Positions 47,100 through 59,059 of a DNA stretch of 64,000 bases are shown piece by piece. The position numbers and the translations under genes were made by a program. The DNA comes from Oikopleura dioica (Eukaryota > Chordata > Appendicularia > Copelata > Oikopleuridae): positions 13,128,157 to 13,192,156 of the forward strand of contig OU015566.1 of assembly GCA_907165135.1 (NCBI GenBank), in the 5' to 3' direction. Position 1 is the stretch's first letter. Each line of letters begins with the position of its first letter. The notes under the pieces were generated by a model. It was not told the origin of the DNA. It was given only the letters and a program-made list of their open reading frames with translations, and ran no database searches.

Positions 47100-48455
47100 A
47101 TACCCTGAAAATCTATCAATAAAGAGCTGATCGGAATTCATTGAATTTTCGACATCGGAAAATTTAAATTTCAAAAAGAAAATCGACACGGGGTGTCGAT
47201 TTCAAAAGAGTTTGTTGAACTCGAGCCAGTGAGAACGTTCCAGGTGCTCGACCATTATTATTCGTTTTTTTATTTACTGTTGGGAAAATTGCTTGACTTA
47301 CGTAATCGTCGGTTGCCATGGGTTGGAGTCCCATTTTCAGAATTATAGCGTAGGACACGTGAGAAAGTACGAGTATACAAATCGACCTTTTGATCCATTT
47401 GGCATTATGGAATTATTGTAATATATTTGAAGCGCTCTCAATGTTTAAATTGGTTCTCACGTGTCCTTGATAGGATAAAGAGTTAAAAGAGTCGTTTAAT
47501 TCTAGTTTTGTTACGGTAAAGATTCACTAAGAACCGTAGATTATAGAAGAAAGGAAGCTATTCGTTCTTTTTTTATTGAAGCTTTCTCAGATAATAATTC
47601 AAAGTTATTGGCCTGCTTCAAATTCGAATATGGCATCATCGACGACTTATGATGACGACGAATATGATTCATCGTAAACCCTAAAATCATAAATAATGAT
47701 TTGTAATGACAACAACAATCAATACTTATAATCGGTCTTTCTTCGTTTTTGATTTATTATTCGCTTCGTCAGAAAAGTATTAGCAAGTCATTAATAGATG
47801 AGAATCTTTTAATTTATCATCACGCTATTGAAGAGATACCCTTATTTGAGAGTTTATCCATTTTTATGTAACACTCTACCGCGGATCAAAGAAGTCCGTC
47901 AAAGGTAGTATATTTAGAGCATATTAGGATAAATTAAGAACAATTGAGGCCTGCAATTAGATCGTCCCATGATAGTAGCTTTTTATCTAATTTTAAGTAT
48001 GCCCACTTATCTTCAAATAAAACTCATTTTTACACTAAAAAGAGAAAAGAAAATAAACTCATGATTGTAAAAAGAAAGATAGCAACTCGGTGATAAATTT
48101 ATTTCTCTCATAAAGAACGGAAATTGCTTCAAACTGAAGGAAAGTCATTTTGGGAGACACTAATTTTCGATGAATCTGAAAATGACGATTCTTTTCCTTC
48201 AAAAATATTTTGAAACGGGCGAGTTCTCGTCTGAGCAGACGGAGTTGTTTTGATTCTCAATGAAATCGGGAGCGGGAAGGAAGTTGCAAAACGCTGAAAG
48301 AAGTGGATTTAGGGCGCGAAATAAAAGAAAAAATCCGGAAGAGGGAGAGTCACTTAGACGGCTGGCAAGCAGACTTGAGTTAGGGGCAACCTTGAGAGCT
48401 GCTCATTCACAAGCGACTGATCAGATTCTCGTTTCCTCGACAGGATTCTTTTGGT
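47100..48455. other. Intergenic, nothing assigned
   Basis: AT-rich sequence; no exon, RNA gene or element boundary could be supported. Confidence 0.4.
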
Positions 48456-48459
48456 CGCC

Positions 48460-48889
48460 AATTTTCTTCGCCGAAATCAATGAAACCTCAAAAACCAATC
48501 AAAAAGTAGTATGACCCAGCCTTTTTATTGGCTGAAAAGGGGGCGTTTCAAGATTTTTTGTATGGTCGAAATTCCTGATTGAAATTGGCCGAATCAAAAG
48601 GGGTGGTGACACCACCGTGGTGTCACGAATCGACAAAAAATCTCGAAAAATTTTGCGTGGGCGGCTTCTCGGCTGCTGATTGGCCGGTAAGCCAAATACG
48701 GACTTCTGATTGGCTGAAAATTTCCAAGCATAATTTGTCGGGATTTTTTGTCGGTTCCTGACAACTCCCCTTTTGGTCGGTCCTTACAAAAAAACACTTG
48801 AAACACCCCCTTTTCAGCCTATCAAAAAGCTTGGTCAGACTGCTTTTTGATTGGTTTTTGAGAATTGATTGATTTCGGCGAAGAAAATT
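48460..48889. mobile_element. 430-bp inverted-repeat element carrying dispersed repeat copy 2
   Basis: Arms of about 90 bp (48460-48551 and 48797-48889) are reverse complements with gaps: AATTTTCTTCGCCGAAATCA at the left end mirrors the right end, and CAAAAACCAATCAAAAAG and GCTGAAAAGGGGGYGTTTCAAG follow. The centre holds a GTGACACCAC/GTGGTGTCAC palindrome (48604-48624) and the 120-bp repeat shared with 42946-43070. No clear target duplication. Confidence 0.75.
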
Positions 48890-48899
48890 TCTTCTTAGG

Positions 48900-51800
48900 T
48901 TTGTTAAATTCATAAGAAGTCACCTCGCTTTCTGAACTTTGGGAGCTGTTGAGCGGAATCGAAATGTTTATAAACCAAAATCATATGATATAAATCAACG
49001 TAAACGTTTGGACTAGACAATTTCTCGTCCTTTTGCGGCCAGGGTTGTTTGTCTTTTATAAATAGTCCGGCAACTGCAGCGTAAAATGAAAGCCAGAAAA
49101 TTATGATTAATCACTTCCAAGAGGCTCAAACTCCGGTTATATCTCTCGCGCCAGATGGTTGCCGCGGCTCGAATTCTTCGCCATATGGTTAGCCGCGTTT
49201 TTATTGAAACGATGAAGTTAATTAAATTGCCCTTTATTATCTTCTCCTTTAGTGGAAATGTCTGATAAAAAAGGTCGAATAAGAAAAGAAGACTAAAAAA
49301 GTTCAAGTTCGAAAGGTCACGTGATTCATTGCGCAAGTCATCCAGCTCCGAGCTGATCTCCTATTCTATTCTGATTCAGCTCTTGAACTTTTCCCTCGAG
49401 CACGTGAGTAGGATCCTAGTCAGCATATTTGAACATTCCAGAGTCGTGAGCGTCCACCAACGCAACAATTCAATGATTTTAGATGCGAGCATGTTTGACC
49501 CTCCCTTGGAGACAAACAATAAAAAACCAAGTCATGGACTTGTCTCACCCGTGTGAAAACGATGAAGCAATTTATCCAAATCTGACACCATTCCAACTTC
49601 TTTGCGCAACGCTTGTAATTATGATTAATCGACGAAGCGTGTGATGATGATTTTATGAGCATCAAAACTTCGTGGACTATAATGTAATCGTTTTCCCAAT
49701 AGGAAAAAATACAAAGAAAAAATCTCCTTCCAACGAAATATTTCATCGAAATTAAACTTATTGATGTACAATGCACAAAATAAACACCGATAGACTTTAG
49801 TACGCATTTTTTTATTATGATTGGCAACTCAATTTCTCCTCGAGAAGCCTTATTTATCAAAACATAGCATCATTAAATTGTACTCAGGAAGAGTTAATTT
49901 TTATTTTCATAATGAATAAACACATTTTTCTTAGACCAAGTCGGTCGAAAATGCCCCTGTAACAAAGTTCCGTAATAAAAGTACTATTATAAAAATACGA
50001 AAAACCCTTCTTTTGGCAGGAAATAGAATTCGCGCTAAGTTATTGCCAAAATATGCGATCGGAATTTTATAATCGTCTCGTTCGATTCTAAGCCTGTTAC
50101 TTCTGGGGAGAATTTTTCCACTTCAAAAGAGAGAGTCTACCGATCACAGACTGTACGAATTCAAAACAGGAGAATCGAGACCCTGATTCAGAAAAATTAT
50201 CATATTCGATAAGCAGGGCGGCTTCTGAAATGTTCTCCTTCGACCCCTTGCCTTTTAGCTGGGAGATGAGCCAAGGTAAACAGCTCCTTATTAGTAGCAG
50301 CGGCCTATTATGCATCACAAAATTTTATTTTTTTGATGGTGAATCACGTGGCCGCCCTTTGATCGGCGAATGGGGTTGTGTGGCTCGGGTCAATGTAACT
50401 TATTTTCACGGACTTTTTCGATGAATTCAAGCTGTTTTCAACTGTATATTTCGAAGAAAGAAGTCTTCTTAGATCAAAAATTCATCAATTTCAACCCAGA
50501 TGGTCGTCATTTTCTTATTGCATTCGGCCGCTCTTGAAGCTACTAGAAAAAGTAGCTGTCCGCTGCTGAGAAAAGGAAACAGTCATCTTTAATTCATAAA
50601 GGAAAGACGGGTTGGTGAGAGTATCTTACGTGTTCAGCTATCGGCATGCTGCCGGTGACGTCAATCCGAGAATATTTTCATGCATCAAAGCTCTTTTTCA
50701 CTGAGTCGACAAGCGCATTTTAAAATCCACTTTAGCTGTCAATGATTTCATTTTATTGAAATTAAAATGGCCTTTTTGGAACGTTTGATAATGTACAAAT
50801 GCTTCAAAAATGAAGGAAAATGTTGACCTCGCCCCTTTTTCGACCAATCAAAATCTCTGTTTCGTTGACACGCCCTTTTTTCGGCCAATCAGAAATTCAG
50901 GGAAGGGGATAAAGTTTCGAATTTCAAGCAATAGAAGCTGAAATGTTTGGTGTAAAATATTCTTCCGAAGAAGCCGTGAAAAAGGATCAAACATTGATAT
51001 ATTGATATAAAACACCAAATATTTAATTTATCGCGACGCGGGAGTTCTTAATTTTTGAATGACTTTTTCCCTGTACCGATTAAAATATGTTTGGATGTTA
51101 AAATCGGTAGACTTTGGCGACCAGACGGGGTTGCGATGGAGCTAGAATTTGTTTTATAACGATATCAAATTCTAGCGATTCTGAGACACTCAAAAAAATG
51201 AAAGCATTTTTACGCAAGAGTTACTCTTTTGCGAAATTTCTTTGGCGTATTTTATCTAGAATATTCTAAAAAAATAGCGTTTGAGAGGCGGATGGAGCTA
51301 TCACGTGGCCTCTGTATGGCCCGACTGACAGTAGATAAACCAATTGGCCATACAAGTTGTTAATTGACACTTGAGGAAAAGCTTGAAGTGAACTTTGTAG
51401 GCATCAAGCCAAGTTGCTATTTTCCGTACACTAAGCATATCTGTCTGTATTATATCATGTAATAAAGACTGATAGCAATAGTAATTTCCCCATTTTGCGA
51501 CCAAAATCGACAGCTGTTGGAGCTGCTTCTTACCAAGAAGTCTGCCAAGACAATTGTCTGCCAGACTGAATTCAATTGAGAATTAGACAATTACGACTTT
51601 AATTGCAAAACCGTGGCTGCCAGACGCGAGAGAATTGCCAAAGAATTTTGAATTGCGCAAAATGGCGACCGCCCGTTTTTCTGGATGGAGCAAGATTTTT
51701 TAACGCCGGCTGCAACTCTTTTCGTAATTAACTCCTTTCCCTTTTGAAAGGGCTTAATTAAGGGGGTCACGTCGTTATTTCAAAATAAGGAAATAAATAA

Positions 51801-53560
51801 GCAAGAAAAAGGGAAAAAGCAGGGCGAAACTAGAATTGAAAGATTAAGGGTATCCATCCAATAAAAACTGCTATTTTAATTTTCTGAAATTTCTTAAGGG
51901 TTTCTTCAGTAAATAGCTTTTCAATGAATGGACAGTAAAAATGGCCCTAAATGGCCGGAAATCTAAGGAGACAGATACTATCATAAAACTGTCACAAAAT
52001 CATAAAATCCTAAAAAGAAAAAACAGTGTTGCCAATTAATCAACTTGAATAATGATTAGGACAGTACCAAATGTTGCCAATAAAAGGCAATAAAAAGCTC
52101 AAATGGAGTACTTTCTCAGTTATTGGCACCAGCGTTATTGGGCGCTAGTTATTGCTAATAAGAATTTGAGAATTGGCGCGTTTAGTCAAGCTTCAGTTAT
52201 TCACTTTTTTGGACATAAAATGCGGCTGACCCCGAAAGTTCAAGTCGTAACAGGTGAGAAGAAAGCTCTCGTAAATTTAGCAGTCGTCAACAATTGAAAA
52301 TAAGGCATTAGCTGTCAATGGGCATCTCACACGTGACCGGGCAAATGGACTTTTGGAAACAGAAACAATGAAACGCTGATGATCTGGGGAGTTGGAAGTA
52401 ACATTAATATTCGTAGAATGACCGAATGAATTATTCACTTGAGCCCAGCTTGGAAGCCTAGCTGTAAATATCACGTGGTTATTTATTCATAAGGGTGTCA
52501 CACTACTAATGGACAACTTTTTTTATAAAAAATCGAGAAAAATTCGAGTAAAAAAAATTAAAGCCGCATTTTTCGATGCTTTTTTTATTAAATTTATTTC
52601 TTATTAAAAATTATTAAATATTTAAAATATAAAATTATTCTTTTTATAATAAATTTTTCAGGCTATTCTTTCAATTGAGCTAGGAAGACCGAATATGGTG
52701 GAGGAGAGGCTGTGGAATTGCACGAATTTGGTGGAGGGAGTAACCAGCGTGGCTGTTCAAGTAGCAAGGAGAGGTAGCGCCTCGTGGTTTTTTTCGTTTT
52801 TCCAAGCAGCGTCCGAGCGCCCTCTCACACGTTTCTAACTTTTCTAATGCTTCTCCGACGATTTTGTAACCTTTCTCATCCTTCGAACCTTTCTCGAAAA
52901 TCATAGAAAATTCTTAGAAAAAAAATGGACCTACTTATAATTATGGTTAATTTTCAAGTCTAAAAATAGTAATAATCGCTTTTTATTATCAAAAAAATAT
53001 TGATTTTTACGAAGAAAAAACGGTTATTAGTAATACTGTAAAAAATAGACATTTTCAATAAATAACCAACCGGTAAAAAAGGGACAAAAGGAACTCGCTC
53101 AATCGTTTGCTCATAATATTTTAGTACAAGCGTGTTTTTATATAGCGCGTAAAGATGTCTAATTTTAACGTCAAATTAAGGCGGCTTGGGTTTTAATGAT
53201 GATGGAGTCTATTTTTGATGATTTTCGCAAGCATTTCCGTTATCGAATATAATAAAAAATATTGCGAAGCGGAAATGGAAAAATGAGTTTCAAAACTATC
53301 GTATTGGTTCCTTGGGGTTATAAATTATTGTGATAAAGAATAAGAAAGAATTCCGATGTGACAATGACTGTGTTTTTATTAAGGCTATCACACGTTGTTT
53401 TGAGTAATTTTCACGGCTGCTTGACTCCCTTGGATGTTGTGACCAAATTTGACCTATTTTGCGAAGAAAGAAAATCAGATCGACGATCAATGTCATAAAT
53501 TCCCGTCTCCAGTCTACTTCCCTCCCAGTTCCACCCCTGTCACGTGATCGGGGGTTTCCC
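48900..53560. other. Intergenic, AT-rich, nothing firmly assigned
   Basis: Short frames only. A small inverted pair TTTGGTGT...ACACCAAA is at 50947-51022. An unusually A+T-rich stretch lies at 52540-52660. I see no gene in these 4.6 kb. Confidence 0.4.
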
Positions 53561-53567
53561 TTTCAAC

Positions 53568-53956
53568 CAGAGTTGGTAAAAAAGTATACTTCACTCGCCC
53601 TTCAGAATGAAGTATACTTCATGAAGTATACTTCAGGGCGTTGCAGGGCGTTGAAGGGCGTGAAGTGTACTTCCGCCCTACCCTCTACTTCAACCGCCCT
53701 TCCGCCCTTCACTCTACTTCAACTTGGTTCTGTCGGCCATCAGAATCCATCCGCCAGAATTTTTTCAAATTTTGCGCTTATTGGCTCTCAGGCGCCATGA
53801 TTTAAATCACGCTGATTGTGGCAGATGAACCGATAGCTGAAGTATACTTCAGGGCTTTGAAGGGCGCGTGAAGTACACTTCACCGCCCTTCAAGAATGAA
53901 GGGCGCCCTGCAGATTTTTGAAGGGCGAGGGGAAGTATACTTTTTTACCAACTCTG
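53568..53956 (-). mobile_element. hAT-type MITE, copy 2
   Basis: A 389-bp relative of the element at 5957-6376 in reverse orientation, flanked by a perfect 8-bp duplication CTTTCAAC (53560-53567 and 53957-53964). It shares the CAGAGTTGG termini, the GAAGTATACTTC palindromes and a unique internal block around GGCTCTCAGGCGCCATGATT. It is shorter than copy 1, mainly near one end. Confidence 0.92.
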
Positions 53957-54524
53957 CTTTCAACACCGCTCTTTCAATCATTAGCAAAACAACCTTCAAA
54001 AGAACCAATTACAATTTTCGGAAGTACGACTATTTTCAATCGCCATCAATCGTTGTTTTTTATTTCTTCAAAAAATTTATGATTCAAAACTTTAAACGAC
54101 CGTAACCGCCGTTTTTTCAACAAGGATAAGTTTTTGTTTTCACGATTTTTGAACGCTAATTTTTGTGTTAATAAAAGGGATTTTTCGCAGTCAAAACTTT
54201 CCAGTTATTCCGATTTGACCCAATTTTTTGATAAAAAAGCGGAAATTTTATCGATTTTTCGAGAAAAAAAATGTAAAAAAATTCGCGGAAAATGCATGTT
54301 TTTTTCAAAAATAAGGGGAAATGAAAATGATGGAAAAGCAGAAAATATGGGGAAAAATCGGTAAGAGAAAAAATAGAGCAAAAGTAACCCTGCGCGTAAA
54401 AAAAAGGTTGTTCATTCATCAGATCACGTAGCGCGTAAATTCCACTACACAACCTTTTTTCCCTTTTTCCTCGATTTTTCCTCGCTGATGATTCTTTCAT
54501 CAGCTTCCTACTCCTTTGGTTGGG

Positions 54525-54538
54525 CCACTAGGTGCCAG
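54525..54538 (+). promoter_or_regulatory. CTCF-like motif upstream of the 55-kb gene
   Basis: CCACTAGGTGCCAG resembles the metazoan CTCF core CCASYAGRKGGCRS with two departures. A closer match lies 200 bp downstream. Whether this lineage uses CTCF at such sites is not shown by the sequence. Confidence 0.3.
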
Positions 54539-54728
54539 TAGAGCAGTGTAGGTGATCTGATCAGTGGATATTGCAACATTTATTAACGCTGCGTGTCCTT
54601 GGTTAGGGAAGCCCGGGGCAGCCCCATTGCAATCCATTGCGCTGAGTCATTGCTCTAGAGATACGTTGCCGGACGTGATCGCAGGGAGGAGGATCGCTAG
54701 GCTCTGCCAATTCCATTCGTGGAGCTTG

Positions 54729-54758
54729 GGCGCCCCCTAGTGCGCCGCGGCGCCATCT
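54729..54758 (-). promoter_or_regulatory. CTCF-like core plus YY1-like site
   Basis: The minus strand reads CACTAGGGGGCGCC (54742-54729), a near-consensus CTCF core, and AAGATGGCGCC (54758-54748) resembling the YY1 motif. Both sit just before the TATA box of the downstream gene, in a GC-rich promoter-like island. Confidence 0.4.
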
Positions 54759-54767
54759 TACTCGCCA

Positions 54768-54775
54768 TATAAAAA
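54768..54775 (+). promoter_or_regulatory. TATA box of the 55-kb gene
   Basis: TATAAAAA lies 217 bp before the ATG, with a TCA initiator-like sequence about 31 bp downstream (54799-54801). GC-rich flanks support a core promoter on the plus strand. Confidence 0.6.
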
Positions 54776-54984
54776 TCTCGCGCTGACGATTCAGCCGCTC
54801 AAAAATCATTTTAGGCTTTGCTACTACACGCAGCCCGATTTTTACCGTTACTGAAAAATAGAACGTTGAATACGTATTACGACTTTTTTCTCGAGAACAA
54901 ACTCATAAACTCAAGCGAGATTTAAAAAAGAGAGATTCAAAAGAAGAAAACTTCAAGTCAAATCAAAGAAAACAGAAAAAAAAC

Positions 54985-57353
54985 ATGGGAGCTCCAGAAT
55001 TTCATCCTTCTCCAGCACACAGTCCTTCCCTTTCTACAGGCAGCTGGTCCTCCATCGCTAGAAAAAACTCTCCATGTACCGGTAAGTCGTCATTTGAAAA
55101 ACAAATCTCGAAAGAAATTTTATTGCATAACTAGTCTCTTAGACATGTTTTCAAATAAGCAGCTTTTTATGAATTTTCGAAATATGTTTTTAATTTTAAA
55201 ATTTTCTTTTGAAATGGGTGACTGTAAGAAGCAGTCGTTAGAGTTGGTTGAGAGCGGGGTTCAATATTTTTGGCGCCCAGTCCGTTGCGGGCTTATCGAC
55301 GTTTTCTGGCTCCTAGCCGTAGTAAGAGTAAGAGTCTCGTGGCGGCGGTGGCGCTGGTGAGCTCGCTCATGACTGGGCGCCAGTGGCGATTGGACCGCGG
55401 TTCAATGGCACCGCCCACGCGTTTTACCACTCACTACACTCACCTTCCAAGGGCAGGCACGTGCCAACCACACTCGGCTCTAGCGCGACGTCACGGTCGC
55501 CAACCCCGGGCGGCCCTAACTTGAGCTTTGAATTACTTAGTTACTCGCGGTATATTAACTCTGTCTCGAGCATTCAAAATTATCCTATCTCGAGCGCGAG
55601 CACACGGCCGTGAGCTCGCCCATCTAGAGAAAAAATGTCATTTCATTCTCTCTCTCTTGTCTGTGCGAGGGGCATTTATTGAAAGAAAGCTGGTCTGTTA
55701 GACAGTAAATAAAACAGTCCTGATCACCGCAAGCCTCTTTGGTCATTTTGGGGGGTGACCCGTCCCGATCCGACCGTGAAAAAGGGTGGTCGGCGCCGAC
55801 CCTGGCCCTCAGCACAGACAAGAGAGAGAGAGAATGAACTGACATTTTTTTCTCTAGATGGGCGAGCTCATGGCCGTGTGCTCGCGCTCGAGATAGGGTT
55901 AAAAAATTCTGCCATTACAGTAGCGATTCTGAATAAAGAAAATCATCAGAAATTTCAACTTTTAACTCTTTCTTTTCAGAACTTCCATCCTGGCGACCCG
56001 AAAGCTCCCGCTGCGAATGCGGTCTTACTGTTCAACCCCCAACGCCCGAATTCAAGCCCTTGATGACACCCGCCGAGTTGGTGAGCTCGGAAGAGTTCAT
56101 CCGATCCGTCCTCTACTACGCGCATCAGTTGGAATCGTTCCAACGCGCCCACTCGAACTTCGAGGAGCTGAAAGAATACTGGACGCCCGAGGTCTTCGGC
56201 AAAATGGTCAAGATCATCGATTTGGCCGGATGCACCAAGCTGGACAATGCACTTCGCGATTTCCACCAATCTATTCGAAACAATGGCCTCTGGAAGGTGA
56301 GAGCGCTAGTTTTAGATAATATTACATAAGCCAGCAAGCCAGTTGACTAATTGCCAAGAAAAGAAGCTTGCCCCGGGGAGAGACTGGACAGAATATCCAG
56401 TTAGCTCCAGATCGATAAATTAACACGTGCCAAGGACGTGACCCGGGCTGAATGCGAACTCACAATCCATTATGGATTTATGAGCTCTCCCAACCTGAGT
56501 AACTCGGGTGGAATTTCGCGCTCTCACGTGAGCCGCAAAATGGGAACAATAGAATAGAACACACAGATTCTCCCTCTAACTTTTGTAATGGAATTTCGAG
56601 AGTAGACTCCCTCCTATTCACTCAGGGCAAATATTAGCAGTATGATTTGGCTTCTTTCTTAGCCCCAAGAATCTTTAGTCATGCTCGCCCTGCGCGGGTG
56701 AATGGATTTTACGTCACTCAAAGGCCACTTTCCTTATTTAGCGAGGTCAATTTCAAAAGAGAGCGAGAGAGAGAGCGCTTTTTCGAAATTAGATGAACTG
56801 TCTAAAATTTTAAATCTTCCTTGATTTCGAAAAAAGATTAGATTTTAACGGATATTTTCAGAACTGGATTGAAGAGGTCGAGGATTACCCACGATTCGAG
56901 GAGCTTTTGTTGAACGAACTCGCCCAGGTCTTGGAAAACCTTTCGCCGAAGTACCTCAAGGACATCAAAATCGAGCACTTGTTGAAGATCTTCGATCCCA
57001 ACTCGGGTGACCGCGCCAGCTGCATCCAGGGAAAGAAACGGAAGCTCAAGCGACAAGTGCAGAAGTGGATCGAAACGCAGCCCGACGAGGTCTTGGACGA
57101 GCACTGGGAGCAAGTCACCGCCCTCAAGTGGAAGCTGATGCAAGTTATCGACATCAAGGACAAGGAGATGGAGGAGCGCAACCGATTCAAGAGCCAGAGC
57201 CGGGACTGGCGCCGCAAGACCTCGCCACCACCCGGAAGCCGAGGCTTCTCCCCGTGGATTCAGCAGCGTCGGCTGGCCCGCTATCAAGGACGCCTTCGAC
57301 ACCTGTGGCGGAATGGACAAAGGCAGCTTCAGGGGCGCCTAAGAAGGGAGTGA
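54985..57353 (+). CDS. Three-exon gene for an unidentified 301-residue protein
   Basis: Exons 54985-55081, 55980-56296 and 56862-57353 join with consistent phases through GT-AG introns (898 and 565 nt). ATG is in good context and the upstream region has a TATA box. Residues 1-65 are Ser/Pro-rich with a CEC motif; about 65-240 are strongly helical and acidic/aromatic (TPAELVSSEEFIRSVLYY, EELKEYWTPEVFGKMVKII, FEELLLNELAQVLENL), followed by a basic linker KKRKLKRQVQKW and a Lys/Arg-rich tail. Pairs of helices suggest a helical-repeat or protein-binding fold, but I do not recognise the family. Codon third positions are C-rich. The last 35 or so codons lose this bias, and a neighbouring frame then looks better (see findings), so the annotated C-terminus may be wrong. 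AATAAA at 57443-57448 could end the transcript. Confidence 0.75.
55583..55897. mobile_element. 315-bp inverted-repeat element in intron 1 of the 55-kb gene
   Basis: Arms of about 86 bp (55583-55668 and 55811-55897) begin CTATCTCGAGCGCGAGCACA and include GCCCATCTAGAG, a GA/TC-rich tract and TTGTCTGTGC. No convincing target duplication. A separate 11-bp inverted pair GGCGCCCAGTC/GACTGGGCGCC lies at 55271-55281 and 55371-55381. Confidence 0.75.
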
Positions 57354-57442
57354 TCGCCTTCCTCACTCTAGCATTACCCCTGCCACCCGCCGCTGACACC
57401 CACCTGCCCATTCTCCAGTCCGTAGCCACCGCCGAAATGGAA

Positions 57443-57448
57443 AATAAA
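57443..57448 (+). terminator. Polyadenylation signal of the 55-kb gene
   Basis: AATAAA 90 nt after the annotated stop. No other canonical hexamer is closer. Confidence 0.5.
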
Positions 57449-57809
57449 GCGCCAGGTCGAGGACGACAATGAATCCGCTGGAGACTCCAGCCACTCAAGA
57501 GCCTCCTCCCTGGCCCCCTCTCTCTCGACGTCACGTGAGCCGCGAACAGTAACTGGAAAACCGCGAAAAAAATAGCTAAAGACTTGCGCTGTTACTATTA
57601 TATTATTATATGCCCACGTGCTTAGTACTGAGACTGATAATCTGCTCGAAGGCCAGTTATTTATCAACACTACAATCCTATTTACTATTTTTACTATATC
57701 AGTATTCCTTTCTTTTTTTCGTATTTTTTGAACCTATTTTGTAATCGGTATCATTGAAACAATTCCAATTGCAAAAGTCGTTTATTTAAAATTATCTTAA
57801 ATCTAAAAT

Positions 57810-57975
57810 CAAAAAACTCCTCCACCAAAAGAAGCTCCTCCACCAGAAACGCGCTCGAAAAAATATTGCTCCAATCAGATTTTCGTAGTTTTCGTGTAAT
57901 CCGCCTTTAGATGTAGTAAATCTGCAAATCGCGCGAGCCTGGAGGAGGACTCTTCTCGGAGGAGGCGCAAAATTT
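57810..57975. repeat. Small inverted-repeat unit CTCCTCCACC / GGAGGAGG
   Basis: Two CTCCTCCACCA blocks on the left (57816-57854) face two GGAGGAGG blocks on the right (57934-57966), with GCGCTCG/CGCGAGC inside. It looks like a small MITE remnant; borders are undefined. Confidence 0.5.
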
Positions 57976-57979
57976 TGCA

Positions 57980-58985
57980 TGTCAACATATCATACTTTTA
58001 CTTTCTTTTTTTGTCATTTCTCAATTTCGAATTTATTTCGCATTTTTTTCATTTTATTTAATTGAAAATTGAAACACTATTTTACAACTTGCGCCATCTT
58101 ATATAGTTCAATAATTTCCATTTGTGTTCATCAGTGCCGTTTGTGCCCGCCTCAACCCTTTTTTTTTGCTTATTTTCGTCTTGAGGGGGTGCACAATCGC
58201 GAAATCCAAAACCTCTTTTTCTTTTCTTTCCCTGGTCTAGGGAAAAAAAGACTACCACTAGAATATCGTTAATCCCTCTTTTTCGACCCTCGAAATGGGC
58301 AATTTTCGTCCGAAAAGTTTCATCCTTTCACTTTTTATTATATTTCCTTTATCTCCTTCCTCTCACTTAATATTATAAAGCGGTATATTAAAAATATACC
58401 CATATGTTTCACCCTCCTTTTGACTGTTAAAATGACCAAATCATGGCCAAAGTTTTGACCAAAAAAAATAAGTTATTTACTTATAATTTGTTTCTTTCAA
58501 GACAAATTTCAACAGTTTCCACTATAATTACTACTATTATTATTATTATTTTAAATCGTTTTTCTTGTGCGCCATGAAAAACGAAACCCTCTTTTTGCTT
58601 ACGGAAAATATACTGTGTATTCCCTTTAGATTACTTTTTACTTTATCCGAAAAAAATGTTACGCGCTTACCTGTTCTTAAAACTGTTCTTTTTAAAATGA
58701 AAGAATAAATAAAATGAACTGGACAAAAATCACTTAAAAAGTTGTCGATTCTTGTTTTTGCAGCATGAACTTTACAAGATTATTTTTTGCGGGAGATTTT
58801 GATCCCAAGAAACTCAGAAAGGCAGGAAGCAGACGAGTCAACAAAATATCACAAGAGCATGAGAAAGGGTAAAAGTTCATTCACTTCAGATTACGTGAGG
58901 CTACCAGTTCGCAAACATTACTCTTTATGAACTAACAGACCCTTGGAATGGGATTTCTTTCCGCAACTGGGTATTTTTCGAATTC
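57980..58985. other. Intergenic, AT-rich
   Basis: Contains a perfect hairpin GGTATATT-AAA-AATATACC around 58382-58400 and an (ATT)n tract at 58536-58551. No gene. Confidence 0.5.
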
Positions 58986-58990
58986 GTTAA

Positions 58991-59046
58991 GGGTGTCAAC
59001 ATCGATTTTCGCAAACTTCTGGCAACGGTTTTTTATGTTGACACCC
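58991..59046. mobile_element. 56-bp TTAA-flanked micro-element with perfect 12-bp TIRs
   Basis: TTAA at 58987-58990 and 59047-59050 flanks a 56-bp insert beginning GGGTGTCAACAT and ending with its exact complement ATGTTGACACCC. The same GGGTGTC start next to TTAA is seen at 45097 and about 29029. Its size is far below that of usual MITEs. Confidence 0.75.
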
Positions 59047-59059
59047 TTAAAGCAGAGAT

